Shown here piece after piece: positions 19,411 through 29,124 of a stretch of 64,000 bases of DNA (position 1 is its first letter; each line of letters starts with the position of its first letter). A program made the translations under genes and the position numbers. The notes beneath the pieces are model-generated. The model was given only the letters and a program-made list of their open reading frames with translations. It ran no database searches and was not told the origin of the DNA. The stretch is from Aquicella siphonis (GTDB taxonomy: Bacteria; Pseudomonadota; Gammaproteobacteria; DSM-16500): NCBI RefSeq assembly GCF_902459485.1, contig NZ_LR699119.1:1550001-1614000 (forward strand), written 5' to 3'.

Positions 19411-21108
19411 ATGTATATGCAGGAGGCAAAGCTGCCTGACCAACACCATACCTGGCGAAATGACATCTTGTTCCTCACGCTGGTTCTGGGAGGTTTGTTT
19501 TTCATTTTATTGGGAGTACGGCCATTATTTGTGCCTGATGAAGGGAGGTATGCGGAAATTGCCCGAGAAATGGTCGCCAGCGGCGATTATGTCACGCCCT
19601 ACCTGAACGGGATCAAATACTTTGAAAAACCAGTCTTGTTTTACTGGCTGGAGTCCGGCGCCATTCACGCCTTCGGCCTCAGTCTCTGGTCTCTGCGCAG
19701 CATTAATGCCGTGCTGGGATTATCGGGATGCCTGCTTACCTATGTGACTGCGCGCAAATTATATGACCGCACTACCGGCTTGTATGCCGCGTTGATTCTG
19801 GGCAGCAGCGCACTTTATTTTGTCATGTCCCACATGATCAGCCTGGATCTGCCCGTTACTGTATTCCTCACTGCCACACTTTATGCTTTTTTATTAGGCA
19901 CACATCAGCCCATGGGTTATGCCCGTCGTTTTTGCATGTGGGGATCTGCTGCCGCGGCGGCATGCGCCGTGCTGACAAAAGGCTTGATAGGACTAGTGTT
20001 CCCGGCCATGATTATCGGGGCCTGGATCCTGTGCCTGGGAGAATGGCGCCTGCTTGCCCGGCTTTATCTTCCATCCAGTCTGCTGGTTTTTCTTCTTATC
20101 GCCGCACCCTGGCACGTGATGGTCGGCATGAGAAATCCGGAGTTTTTTTATTTCTATTTTATCAAACAGCATTTTCTGCGTTATACCACCTTGAAAGTCG
20201 GCCACTATCAGCCGGCATGGTTTTTTATTCCCAACCTGATGATGGGTTTTTTTCCCTGGATTGCATTTTTACCCCAAGCGATTGCCAACCTGGCTCCAAA
20301 ATCACGGCAGCAATGGCACCAATACCGCAACGAACTCTTTTTACTCCTATGGGCACTCCTGATATTTGCCTTTTTCTCATTTTCCAAATCCAAATTGATA
20401 CCTTATATTTTACCCGTTATCCCTCCTCTCGCCATCCTGACTGCGCGATATTTAAGCAAGGCTGCCCAGCAGCAAGCGCCTGGCAAAGGTATCAAAGCAG
20501 GTTTCGCCTGCGTACTGGTCAGCGCACTCTTTATATCCGCCGCACTCATCCTTTTCCCGCGACGCACAGCCTTGCCCCAGCCAGGCACTGCCGCGCTATA
20601 CCTTGGTTTCGCCGCCGCCGTCCTCATGCTGGGATCATTCGCTGCCTGGTTTTACGCTTCCCGAAACCTTGGCAAGGCCATTGCAATCATACTATCCACA
20701 TCTTGTGCTTTTCTCCTGTTCTGCCTTGCGGCCATGCCCTCCATAGACACGCGCACCATTGCTCCCTTGGCACAGCAATTAAAACCTTTGTTGAAACCGC
20801 ATGCTGAAGTTGTCACCTATAACCAGTATTACCAGGATTTGCCTTTCTACCTTCAGCAGCGCGTGACCATTCTGAACTGGAAAAATGAATTGACTTATGG
20901 GATGCAGCATCAAGACACCCGCGAATGGATGATCAAGGACAAAACCTTCTGGCAGCGCTGGCACAGCAGCACTCCAATGTTTGCCATCATGGGTATGAAA
21001 GAATACCTGGAATTCAAAAAGAAATACGCGAAAGAAACCCATTATCTTATTGGCGCGACAATAAATAATGTTCTGATCAGCAATCAGCCGCCGCCCGTGC
21101 CGCGATAG
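19411..21108 (+). CDS. ArnT-like lipid A glycosyltransferase (GT39/GT83 family)
   Basis: The 565-residue integral membrane protein has about a dozen hydrophobic segments and a soluble C-terminal domain. This is the layout of ArnT, which transfers 4-amino-4-deoxyarabinose from undecaprenyl phosphate to lipid A. The periplasmic loop motif PDEGRYAEIAREM (about 39-51) and the YFEKPVLFYWLE segment are family signatures. The sugar it uses here cannot be read; many relatives transfer other sugars. An ArnC-like enzyme lies at 60133, about 39 kb away, but no arnA or arnB is in the window. It is divergent from DUF2066. Confidence 0.8.
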   Translation: MYMQEAKLPDQHHTWRNDILFLTLVLGGLFFILLGVRPLFVPDEGRYAEIAREMVASGDYVTPYLNGIKYFEKPVLFYWLESGAIHAFGLSLWSLRSINAVLGLSGCLLTYVTARKLYDRTTGLYAALILGSSALYFVMSHMISLDLPVTVFLTATLYAFLLGTHQPMGYARRFCMWGSAAAAACAVLTKGLIGLVFPAMIIGAWILCLGEWRLLARLYLPSSLLVFLLIAAPWHVMVGMRNPEFFYFYFIKQHFLRYTTLKVGHYQPAWFFIPNLMMGFFPWIAFLPQAIANLAPKSRQQWHQYRNELFLLLWALLIFAFFSFSKSKLIPYILPVIPPLAILTARYLSKAAQQQAPGKGIKAGFACVLVSALFISAALILFPRRTALPQPGTAALYLGFAAAVLMLGSFAAWFYASRNLGKAIAIILSTSCAFLLFCLAAMPSIDTRTIAPLAQQLKPLLKPHAEVVTYNQYYQDLPFYLQQRVTILNWKNELTYGMQHQDTREWMIKDKTFWQRWHSSTPMFAIMGMKEYLEFKKKYAKETHYLIGATINNVLISNQPPPVPR

Positions 21109-21210
21109 TCAACCGCTATCGTACTAATTGAAAAGATTAATTGTATTTCAGGCACGGCTTCACTTAAAACATAACGTAACAGTCATTCATCATCATAAAA
21201 GGAATACGCC

Positions 21211-22110
21211 GTGCGCACCTGCTTCAGTCATTTTTTTGCCTCAATGACAGAATGGACAAGATTATTGCTGATTCTTACAGTCTGTCTTCTCTATCCTGCC
21301 GTGAATATCGCGGCTGAAAAGCCTTCTGTTCGCAGCCTTCAGCCAGAAATATCCTACTCCACCGCTGGTCAAGGCACCCCTCTGATCCTGGTTCATGCGT
21401 TCCCGGCGGACAGCCGTTTATGGGCGCCGCAAATTGACGGCCTGAAATCTTCATTCCGGATCATCACTCCGGATTTGCAAGGATTTGGGCATGGCAAGCC
21501 AGCACAGGGGGAAGCCGTCACCATGAGTGAGCATGCGCAGCATATCAAAAAAATCATGGATGAATTGCACATCAAAAAAGCGATCCTGGGCGGCGAGTCC
21601 ATGGGGGGATATGTTGTATTAGCCTTTTTAAGCCAATATCCCGACCGGGTTGCAGGAATTATACTGTCCAATACCCGCTCCACAGCAGACAGCGCTGACG
21701 TCAAGGCGCAACGCGAGGCCGCCGCGCAAGATGTTTTGACTCATGGTACCGAAGCATTCATTAACAGCTTTATGAACAAGGCCTTGTCTGCAAACGCCAG
21801 TGAACAGACCCGCTCAACCGCGCGCGCCATTTTTTCCGGACAAACGGCTAACGGCATCGCTTCTGGCCTGCGCGGAATGGCGCTGCGAGGTGACACCACG
21901 CATATACTCAGCGAAACATCTGTTCCGGTATTGATCATTACCAGCGATCAAGATAGTGCCATTCCGCCCAGGGAAAGCGAAGACATGCATGCGCGCGCGA
22001 AAAACAGCCGGCTAGTGACTCTTTCCAACTCCGGTCATTTAAGCAACCTGGAACAGCCTGGACAATGGAACAAGGCGGTAATGGATTTTTACAGCATTCA
22101 AAATAATTAA
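21211..22110 (+). CDS. Exported alpha/beta-hydrolase
   Basis: The protein has 299 residues from a GTG at 21211 that has AAGGA 8 bases upstream; the internal ATG at 21244 has no ribosome site. A hydrophobic signal segment (about 18-34) ends near IAAEK. The alpha/beta-hydrolase fold shows the oxyanion segment LVHAFPADSRLW, the nucleophile elbow GESMGG with S130, an acid in ITSDQDSAIPP and a His in SNSGHLSNLE. The substrate is unknown; the sequence is of the 3-oxoadipate enol-lactonase/esterase type. It is probably periplasmic. Confidence 0.82.
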   Translation: MRTCFSHFFASMTEWTRLLLILTVCLLYPAVNIAAEKPSVRSLQPEISYSTAGQGTPLILVHAFPADSRLWAPQIDGLKSSFRIITPDLQGFGHGKPAQGEAVTMSEHAQHIKKIMDELHIKKAILGGESMGGYVVLAFLSQYPDRVAGIILSNTRSTADSADVKAQREAAAQDVLTHGTEAFINSFMNKALSANASEQTRSTARAIFSGQTANGIASGLRGMALRGDTTHILSETSVPVLIITSDQDSAIPPRESEDMHARAKNSRLVTLSNSGHLSNLEQPGQWNKAVMDFYSIQNN

Positions 22111-22213
22111 CCGGGAGAGAGGCGGATAGGATTAAGCGTCTGAATACAGATATCATTTTACTTAATTGATTATTTATTATACATTTTTAGCTGAATCTGG
22201 CCAAGCTGCCCTC

Positions 22214-22241
22214 TTGACTTGCTAAGCCATTGAGTTATATT
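22214..22241 (+). promoter_or_regulatory. Sigma-70-type promoter of ihfB
   Basis: TTGACT at 22214-22219 and TATATT at 22236-22241 are 16 bases apart and lie 45 bases before the ihfB start. Both boxes are one mismatch from consensus. Confidence 0.6.
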
Positions 22242-22286
22242 GAAACTATACCCCAAGAAACGGAGGCAGCTAACTGCTGAAAGGAT

Positions 22287-22625
22287 ATGTTGATCAAATC
22301 ACAACTTATCGGCGAACTCAGCAAGCACTTTCCTCACCTTCCGGAAAAAGATATCGCACTGAGTGTTAACCATATCATTGATCATATGAGCAATATACTC
22401 AGTCAGGGTGGAAGAATCGAGATTCGCGGATTTGGCAGCTTCAATCTGCATTTTCGTCCTCCGCGTCGCGCGCACAACCCCAAAACCGGGGAAAAGCTTA
22501 TCACTAACCCCAAATACGCCGTGCACTTCAAACCCGGGAAAGAATTACGCGAAAAGGTCAATGATAATCGTAAGACTCCTATTGAAGCGGTTTCCCAGGC
22601 AGACCTGGATGACGAAAGCGACTGA
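22287..22625 (+). CDS. ihfB: Integration host factor subunit beta
   Basis: IHF bends DNA as an alpha/beta heterodimer. The sequence has the beta-arm core GRIEIRGFGSFNLHFRPPRRAHNPKTGEK (about 42-70) and HFKPGKELRE. The RIEIRGFGSF form and the LHFRPPR arm fit IhfB better than IhfA or HU. At 112 residues it is about 18 longer than E. coli IhfB. The extra part is an acidic C-terminal tail (DLDDESD). AAAGGAT is the ribosome site. Confidence 0.9.
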   Translation: MLIKSQLIGELSKHFPHLPEKDIALSVNHIIDHMSNILSQGGRIEIRGFGSFNLHFRPPRRAHNPKTGEKLITNPKYAVHFKPGKELREKVNDNRKTPIEAVSQADLDDESD

Positions 22626-22708
22626 TACATTACCCATTTGAATGAATGGCCTGGCCATTACGCGCGCCGTTCAAATTCAGCCTGAATAGTGCAGCCTTTC
22701 CCGCCTCA

Positions 22709-23275
22709 TCATGTGATAGGAAGTGTCACGCCTTTTTGACCCTGATATTTCCCGCCTCTGTCTTTATAGGAAGTTTCACATTCTTCATCGGATTGCAGAA
22801 ACAGTAATTGCGCCACACCTTCATTGGCATAAATCTTGGCAGGAAGCGGTGTGGTATTGGAAAACTCGAGCGTGATATGCCCTTCCCATTCCGGTTCCAG
22901 CGGAGTGACATTTACGATAATGCCGCAGCGCGCATAAGTGGATTTACCCAGGCAGATAACTAACACATTGCGAGGAATGCGAAAATATTCCACGCTGCGC
23001 GCCAAAGCGAAAGAATTCGGAGGAATGATGCAAACATCTGACGTCACATCCACAAAACTTTCCGGTGCGAAATTCTTGGGATCAACCACCGCGGAATTAA
23101 TATTGGTGAATATCTTGAATTCATTTGAACAGCGAATATCATAGCCGTAGCTGGATGTTCCGTGGGATACGATTTTACCATTTACTCCCTGTCTGACCTG
23201 GCGCGCTTCAAAAGGTGAAATCATGCCATGCTCACTCGCCATGCGGCGTATCCATTTGTCTGATTTGATGCTCAT
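22709..23275 (-). CDS. dcd: dCTP deaminase
   Basis: This enzyme converts dCTP to dUTP, a route to dTMP. The 188-residue protein is collinear with trimeric Dcd. It has [12 protein letters not shown] near residue 42, [31 protein letters not shown] with the catalytic Glu, and the tail [17 protein letters not shown]. It lies 15 bases after the apbC stop, an arrangement common in this class. Confidence 0.96.
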   Translation of the reverse strand: MSIKSDKWIRRMASEHGMISPFEARQVRQGVNGKIVSHGTSSYGYDIRCSNEFKIFTNINSAVVDPKNFAPESFVDVTSDVCIIPPNSFALARSVEYFRIPRNVLVICLGKSTYARCGIIVNVTPLEPEWEGHITLEFSNTTPLPAKIYANEGVAQLLFLQSDEECETSYKDRGGKYQGQKGVTLPIT

Positions 23276-23290
23276 GTGGTCGCACTCCGT

Positions 23291-24388
23291 TTACTTGGCT
23301 TGTTGCACTACGACTCGGGGAAATCTGGACGTATAATCTTTCGCCTGCATGGACAACCGGGCCGCTGTTCTATGTGCAATAGCATAAAACGCTTTAGCAT
23401 AACGGCTCTCGGGTTCTTGAACAACGGGAGGATGTCCGCTGTCTGTCATTTCGCGTATACGGATATCCAGTGGAATCATCCCCAGCAAGGCCAGGCCATA
23501 TTCGTCAGCCAGTCTGGCGCCGCCGCCCTGTCCAAAAACCTGTTCGGCATGCCCGCATTGAGGACAATGATAAATACTCATGTTTTCCGCAACGCCTAGA
23601 ATAGGCACGCCCAGCTTATTAAACATTTCACAGGCACGCCTGACATCCAGCAGCGCCAGATCTTGCGGCGTCGTGACAATCACCGCGCCGCTGACAGGAA
23701 TTTTCTGGCATAGCGTCAATTGCACATCGCCGGTACCAGGCGGCAAATCCACAATGAGATAATCCAGGTTTTCCCAGACTGTATCATACATTAACTGTTC
23801 CAGCGCCTTGCCCAGCATGGGGCCGCGCCAAACCATCGCCGAAGACGCATCGACCAGGTTCCCGATGGAAATAGACTGAATGCCATGCCGCCTAAGCGGA
23901 TGAATGGCGCGCTCCTTAACCACCGGGCGCTCTCCGGCTGTCCCCAGCATAGCGGGCTGACTGGGGCCGTAAATGTCGGCGTCAAGCATGCCGACCCGGG
24001 CCCCTTCGCGCGAAAGCGCGAGAGCAAGATTGATGGCAACCGTCGACTTTCCGACTCCGCCCTTGCCGGAAGCCACCGCCACAATATTCTTGATCTGAGG
24101 CAGGCCTTGCATTCCTTGTCTGCCTACATGGGCATCGATTTGCGCGGTCAGATTGATTTCAATCAATTTACCCGGGACAAGCGGCGCGATCCGGTCCGTG
24201 AGCCTGGAAATGATTTCCTGTTTGAGGCTGGCATGCGGATAGCCGAAAACCAGTTCAACCGCCACCTTATCCTGTTCAATCACAACACGTTTTACCGCCT
24301 TGACAGTGCCCGCGGCACCATCCAGCACAGGATCTTGGTAGCTTGTCAGCCGGTTTTCTATCTCTTTCTGCAACACAACACTCTCCAC
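23291..24388 (-). CDS. apbC: Iron-sulfur carrier protein ApbC/Mrp
   Basis: This P-loop ATPase holds and transfers Fe-S clusters. The 365-residue protein has an N-terminal MIP18-like domain (about 1-90), the deviant Walker A GKGGVGKST at 108-116, and VGMLDADIYGPSQP. It also has the YLIVDLPPGTGDVQLTL switch region and a C-terminal Cys-x2-Cys (CPQCGH) that bridges a cluster between two subunits. It is divergent from metG, the same neighbour as in E. coli. Confidence 0.95.
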   Translation of the reverse strand: MESVVLQKEIENRLTSYQDPVLDGAAGTVKAVKRVVIEQDKVAVELVFGYPHASLKQEIISRLTDRIAPLVPGKLIEINLTAQIDAHVGRQGMQGLPQIKNIVAVASGKGGVGKSTVAINLALALSREGARVGMLDADIYGPSQPAMLGTAGERPVVKERAIHPLRRHGIQSISIGNLVDASSAMVWRGPMLGKALEQLMYDTVWENLDYLIVDLPPGTGDVQLTLCQKIPVSGAVIVTTPQDLALLDVRRACEMFNKLGVPILGVAENMSIYHCPQCGHAEQVFGQGGGARLADEYGLALLGMIPLDIRIREMTDSGHPPVVQEPESRYAKAFYAIAHRTAARLSMQAKDYTSRFPRVVVQQAK

Positions 24389-24454
24389 GGGATTTTGATT
24401 TTGCTATACTTTAACACTTTTTGAAAAAAGCTAAAGTAGCTAAGGAAAAATACG

Positions 24455-26494
24455 ATGTCAGGTAAACGTAAAATCTTGGTCACGAATGCGCTGCCCTATG
24501 CGAATGGTTCGCTGCACCTCGGGCACATGGTGGGATACATCCAGGCAGACATTTGGGTGCGGCTGCAAAAAATGCTGGGCAATACCTGCCTTTATATTTG
24601 CGGCAGCGACTGCCACGGCACGCCCATCATGATACAGGCGGAAAAACTGGGAATCGCGCCGGAAACCCTGATTGAAAACATGCGGCAAGACCATGAAAAG
24701 GATTTTGCGGACTTTCATATCGGCTTTGACAATTACTACACCACCCACTCCCAGGAAAACAGACAACTGGTAGAAACCATTTTCAAGCGTCATATGAATG
24801 CGGGAAATATTGTCAAACGCACGATCAAACAATTGTATGATCCGGTTAAAAACATGTTCCTGCCAGACCGTTATATCAAGGGTGAATGCCCCAACTGCGG
24901 CGCAAAAGACCAGTACGGCGATAACTGCGAAGTTTGTGGAGCCACCTATTTACCCACCGACCTGAAAAATCCGTTTTCAACCCTTTCGGGCGTGCAACCG
25001 GTTGAAAAGGAATCGGAACATTATTTTTTCAAACTGCAAAATTACGAAGACTTCCTGAAACAATGGACACGGCGCGGACATTTGCAAGCCCAGGTCACAA
25101 ACAAACTGGACGAATGGTTTAACGATGGTTTGCGCGAATGGGACATTTCGCGCGACGCCCCGTATTTCGGTTTCGCCATCCCGGGTGAAAAAAACAAATA
25201 CTTTTATGTCTGGCTGGATGCGCCGGTCGGGTATATGGCAAGCTTTCTTAACCTGTGTGAACGCAATAAAGACCTGCGCTTTGAAGATTTCTGGGGACCT
25301 GAAAGCCAGGCTGAACTCTATCATTTCATCGGCAAGGATATCATTTATTTTCATGCACTGTTCTGGCCGGCCATGCTGCATGGCGCTCAATTCCGCACGC
25401 CGTCAGCCATTTTTGCCAATGGCTTCCTGACTATAGACGGGCAGAAAATGTCGAAATCGCGCGGCACCTTCATCAAGGCCAGAACTTACCTTCAAAACCT
25501 GAATCCCGAATATCTGCGCTATTATTTCGCCGCCAAGCTGAGCGATCGCATAGAAGACCTGGATATTCATTTCGATGACTTTACCCAGCGCATTAACTCG
25601 GACCTCGTAGGCAAATTCATTAATATCGCCAGCCGCTGCGCCAGTTTCATCAACAAGCATTTCGGCGGGAAACTGTCAGCCCGCTGCGCAGAACAATTGC
25701 TTTATGATGATTTCGCGAACGCCGGTGACAGCATCTCGGAATGCTTTCAAAACATGGAATACAGCCATGCCGTCAGGCAGATCATGGCGCTTGCTGACCG
25801 CGCAAACCAGTATGTCGATGAAAAGAAACCCTGGGCGCTGATAAAAGACGCAAACAAACAGCAGGAGGTGCACGACGTCTGCTCCATGGGCATCAATCTT
25901 TTCCGCATTCTCATGATCTATTTAAAGCCTGTGCTGCCGCAAACAGCCGGACAGGCGGAAAGTTTTTTAAGAGTGCCGCCATTACAATGGCAAGACAAGA
26001 ACAAGCCCTTGCTTGATCATCCCATTCACGAATTCCAACCCCTTATCCACCGTATCGATCCCAAACAGATAGAGGCAATGAAAATGGCTGCAAAACAAGA
26101 TATTGAAAAATCCACCGCTCAAGCATCCGCGCCAACCGTCGAGCCGGTGCAGACAAAAGAAAAGGAATTTATCAGCATTGACGATTTTAACAAAATAGAT
26201 TTGCGCATCGCTCAAGTCCTGGAAGCCGAATCCGTGGAAGGCGCGGATAAATTATTGCGGCTGAAAGTCGATCTGGGCAGCGAAACCAGGCAGATTTTCG
26301 CAGGCATCAAATCTTCTTATCAGCCAGAGCAATTGATTGGCCGACAAGTTGTGATTGTCGCCAATCTGGCGCCGCGCAAAATGCGTTTTGGCCTGTCAGA
26401 AGGAATGGTCATTGTCGCTTCAGGTTCCGAAGACGGGAGATTATACATTGTCAGCCCCGAAAATGGCGCACAGCCCGGCATGAAAGTTAAATAG
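24455..26494 (+). CDS. metG: Methionyl-tRNA synthetase
   Basis: The 679-residue protein has the class I signature HLGH at 21-24, a zinc knuckle with four Cys (CPNCG...CEVCG), and the KMSKS loop. A C-terminal EMAP-like tRNA-binding domain (from about residue 577) shows [20 protein letters not shown] and [15 protein letters not shown]. This is the long, dimeric E. coli type. AAGGA lies before the ATG. rsxB follows after 14 bases. Confidence 0.98.
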   Translation: MSGKRKILVTNALPYANGSLHLGHMVGYIQADIWVRLQKMLGNTCLYICGSDCHGTPIMIQAEKLGIAPETLIENMRQDHEKDFADFHIGFDNYYTTHSQENRQLVETIFKRHMNAGNIVKRTIKQLYDPVKNMFLPDRYIKGECPNCGAKDQYGDNCEVCGATYLPTDLKNPFSTLSGVQPVEKESEHYFFKLQNYEDFLKQWTRRGHLQAQVTNKLDEWFNDGLREWDISRDAPYFGFAIPGEKNKYFYVWLDAPVGYMASFLNLCERNKDLRFEDFWGPESQAELYHFIGKDIIYFHALFWPAMLHGAQFRTPSAIFANGFLTIDGQKMSKSRGTFIKARTYLQNLNPEYLRYYFAAKLSDRIEDLDIHFDDFTQRINSDLVGKFINIASRCASFINKHFGGKLSARCAEQLLYDDFANAGDSISECFQNMEYSHAVRQIMALADRANQYVDEKKPWALIKDANKQQEVHDVCSMGINLFRILMIYLKPVLPQTAGQAESFLRVPPLQWQDKNKPLLDHPIHEFQPLIHRIDPKQIEAMKMAAKQDIEKSTAQASAPTVEPVQTKEKEFISIDDFNKIDLRIAQVLEAESVEGADKLLRLKVDLGSETRQIFAGIKSSYQPEQLIGRQVVIVANLAPRKMRFGLSEGMVIVASGSEDGRLYIVSPENGAQPGMKVK

Positions 26495-26508
26495 CCATCG
26501 ATGCGCAC

Positions 26509-27123
26509 ATGAGTAAAGTCACGCCGGAACTGCTGGATGCCTTATTACCACAAACTCAATGCGGGTTGTGTGGTTACGGTGGGTGCATGCCCTATGCTGA
26601 AGCCATGGTATTTGAAAACGCTCCCGTGAATTTATGCCCGCCCGGGGGTGTCAGCACCTTACGCGCCCTGGGAGCGGCAATGGGTGTGGATACTGAACCC
26701 CATGTACCCGAAATGGAGAAAAAAACCAAGCCCCGGCTGCTTGCGGTGATACGTGAAAATGAATGCATAGGCTGCACCAAGTGCATTCAAGCCTGCCCGG
26801 TGGACGCCATCCTGGGAAGCGCGAAACAAATGCACACGGTGATCGCCAGTGAGTGCACAGGTTGTGAGCTGTGTATCGCCCCCTGCCCTGTGGACTGCAT
26901 TGATCTGACTATCCATCCTGAACCCGCGGAGCGCGAGCAAGAAAAACAGGCCGTCGCCAGGCATGCCCGCGCCCGTCATCTGGCACGGCAAAAAAGACTG
27001 TCTGTTGAAAAATCCGCGAAAGAGCAGTCACAAAAAAAACTGTCACGCTTGAAAAATCATTCTTATGTCCTGGAAGCCCTTGCCCGAGTCAAGGATAAAA
27101 AGAAAACCTGTGCGAAGACATGA
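26509..27123 (+). CDS. rsxB: RsxB/RnfB-like ferredoxin, soluble form
   Basis: The 204-residue protein has a 4Fe-4S domain (CGLCGYGGC...CPPGG, about 17-46) and two ferredoxin clusters ([14 protein letters not shown] and [15 protein letters not shown], about 84-131). A basic, Ala/Lys-rich tail follows. RnfB normally begins with a membrane anchor; this copy starts directly with the Cys domain, so it should be soluble. No other rnf/rsx gene is in the window. The partner is unknown. It may serve as an electron or cluster donor; metG upstream is probably co-transcribed. Confidence 0.85.
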   Translation: MSKVTPELLDALLPQTQCGLCGYGGCMPYAEAMVFENAPVNLCPPGGVSTLRALGAAMGVDTEPHVPEMEKKTKPRLLAVIRENECIGCTKCIQACPVDAILGSAKQMHTVIASECTGCELCIAPCPVDCIDLTIHPEPAEREQEKQAVARHARARHLARQKRLSVEKSAKEQSQKKLSRLKNHSYVLEALARVKDKKKTCAKT

Positions 27124-27200
27124 TTTGAACCCCTGAAAAGCAACCTGCGCTGGATTACCGTATCCCTTCAAGACAGGCGTTTCGCGTCTTCCTGGGATAA

Positions 27201-27318
27201 GCCCTTCGAGACGGCACTGCGTGCCTCCTCAGGACAGGCCTGAGCTTGTCGAAGGAGCGAACGGATTGAGTGCCTTCCGTTCGTGGTGAGGAGCCGCGTC
27301 AGCGGCGTCTCGAACCAC
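27201..27318. repeat. REP-like palindromic intergenic repeat, copy 1
   Basis: This 118-base element is an imperfect large palindrome. Its left arm (from CCCTTCGAGACGG) is related to the reverse complement of its right arm (ending GGCGTCTCGAACC). The centre carries CCTGAGCTTGTCGAAGG. A second copy lies at 57081-57174: the right-arm core from CCGTTCGTGGTGAGG to GGCGTCTCGAACC matches with few changes. It occupies most of the 233-base gap between rsxB and the amidase gene, where the two converge. Confidence 0.8.
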
Positions 27319-27356
27319 ATATGGCGCAGCAAGACGTCCGGCAGCTCAGCTTAAGC

Positions 27357-29033
27357 TCACTGTTGAAGCAGCACAGATTTCGCCAAACGGCGAAAAACCT
27401 CCGGCGTTAATTTTTTTTCATCATTACCGCTTGCCTTCAACACCGAATCATACGATTTCCTGCCCAGTTGATTAATGACATTATTAAACTCGGGAGCTGA
27501 TATTTCCGCTATCCGTTCATTTGGCGGAGGCATGACCGGCACTGGCCGCGCGCGCGAGTGCTGTTCGTGCGCGTATACCATTTGAATCAACAATGGTTCC
27601 GCATTTTCCTTGCCTATCAATTCAATGCCTACAGGCAGCCCGCGCAGATAACCAACAGGGAAAGCAATGGAAGGCAGCCCAGAATTGGAGGAAACCGGCG
27701 CGCGCCACGTATTGACTGACATCGCGTCATAATTCGCGACGCCTCGTGTTGAAATGGGAATCAACAGCGCATCGAGATGATGTTTGTTCATCATCCGCGT
27801 CACATAAGACTTGTTGTTCGCGAATATTTGCTGCGCGCGCCGGATTTGCCTGCCTGTCTGTTTGCTGGTCCTGCTCATGAATGCCAGACAGGATTTGATG
27901 GAACCAAAGTTGCGTGTCCGGTCTGATTCACAGATATCACGAAAATTTTTCCGCACGGCAGGAAACGAGGACAGATAGCGATTCACATCCTGTATCTCGC
28001 CCGCCTGATTCAAGTCACGATTACTGTTGAACTCCGGCAATTCGACATTAATGAAAACGGCACCCAGGTTTTTCATGCGGGCATAGGTTTTTTGCATGAT
28101 AGCAGCCACGTTGTCAGGCATATCTCTGAATGTATCCAGTCCCCCAACCCGACGCACAATGCCTATGCGTTTCCCGCGTAACCCATCTGAGTTCAGAAAC
28201 ACCGCGTATGTCTTCACTCGCGGCACTGACAGGGTTTTTTCATCTTGCGGATCAGGGCGCGCGATCACATCCAGGATACGCGCGAGATCTTCCACCGTGC
28301 GAGTCATGGGACCGGCCACACCGTCCATCTTTCCCATCGGAAACAAACCTGACTGGCTGATCAGCCCGGTCCCGGGACGCAATCCGATCAAGCCATTATA
28401 AACCGCGGGAATTCGCACTGAACCACTATTGTCAGAACCAATGCCCGCCAGCGCAAAGTTGGCGCTCACTGCGGCAGCCGGACCGCCGCTGGAGCCGCCA
28501 GGGTTGAGGTCTGCATGATAGGCGTTACCTATGCGCCCATTTCGGCTGCTGATTCCCATCATGCCCCAGGCAAACTCATCCATACCGCCTTTGGCCAAAA
28601 CAATCGCGCCAGCCTTGCGTAATAACGCCGTGAGATAGGCGTCATTAACAGGCTGGTTTCCCAGCAAGGCGTAAGAACCTGTCGTTGTTGTCGTGTCGTA
28701 ACTGTCCAGATTGTCTTTCAAGATAACAGGCACACAATGAAGCGATCCGCTCAGACGGCGCGTCTTGACATAATTTTCGTCAAGCGAGCGCGCGTCTTGC
28801 AAGGCTGAAGGATTGATTTCGGTGACCGCATTAATAGGCGCTGAATCAACCATGCTTAAATCAAAGCGTTTGATTCTTTCGATGTAGGCTGAAACCAGTT
28901 GCTCACAAGTGATTTCATGATTTTTTATCGCGGCGTGCACGCGTGAAATTGTTGTTTCTTCCAGCTGGAAGGCATACAGATCCGCGTGAAAACACAGAAA
29001 AAAAAATAAGATCAAATTGCGCTTGATTGACAT
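27357..29033 (-). CDS. Exported amidase-signature enzyme
   Basis: The 558-residue protein has an N-terminal signal peptide (hydrophobic 5-22, likely cut after DLYA). It carries the amidase signature: Lys in VPVILKDN, the Gly/Ser loop GGSSGGPAAAVSANFALAGIGSDNSGS with the cis-Ser/Ser pair, and IGLRPGTGLISQSGLFP. Unlike GatA, encoded at 35886, it is exported, so it should hydrolyse a periplasmic amide or peptide derivative. The substrate is unknown. It is the last gene downstream of yhdP. Confidence 0.88.
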   Translation of the reverse strand: MSIKRNLILFFFLCFHADLYAFQLEETTISRVHAAIKNHEITCEQLVSAYIERIKRFDLSMVDSAPINAVTEINPSALQDARSLDENYVKTRRLSGSLHCVPVILKDNLDSYDTTTTTGSYALLGNQPVNDAYLTALLRKAGAIVLAKGGMDEFAWGMMGISSRNGRIGNAYHADLNPGGSSGGPAAAVSANFALAGIGSDNSGSVRIPAVYNGLIGLRPGTGLISQSGLFPMGKMDGVAGPMTRTVEDLARILDVIARPDPQDEKTLSVPRVKTYAVFLNSDGLRGKRIGIVRRVGGLDTFRDMPDNVAAIMQKTYARMKNLGAVFINVELPEFNSNRDLNQAGEIQDVNRYLSSFPAVRKNFRDICESDRTRNFGSIKSCLAFMSRTSKQTGRQIRRAQQIFANNKSYVTRMMNKHHLDALLIPISTRGVANYDAMSVNTWRAPVSSNSGLPSIAFPVGYLRGLPVGIELIGKENAEPLLIQMVYAHEQHSRARPVPVMPPPNERIAEISAPEFNNVINQLGRKSYDSVLKASGNDEKKLTPEVFRRLAKSVLLQQ

Positions 29034-29124
29034 GCCGGCATCCGGGCTGCGAGTGTTGGTCAGTTAATCATAACAGGACGTTTGATCAACAACCAGGACT
29101 GGGAAGCCGCCATACCTTGGATCA

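Noticed and set aside
19932-20807. 291-codon plus-strand frame inside the ArnT-like gene
   Set aside because: Shifted frame within a clear membrane glycosyltransferase; the product is Arg/Pro/His-rich and lacks domains.
27124-27356. Possible tRNA or small RNA in the gap after rsxB
   Set aside because: The structure is explained by the REP-like palindrome; no cloverleaf or T-loop motif was found.
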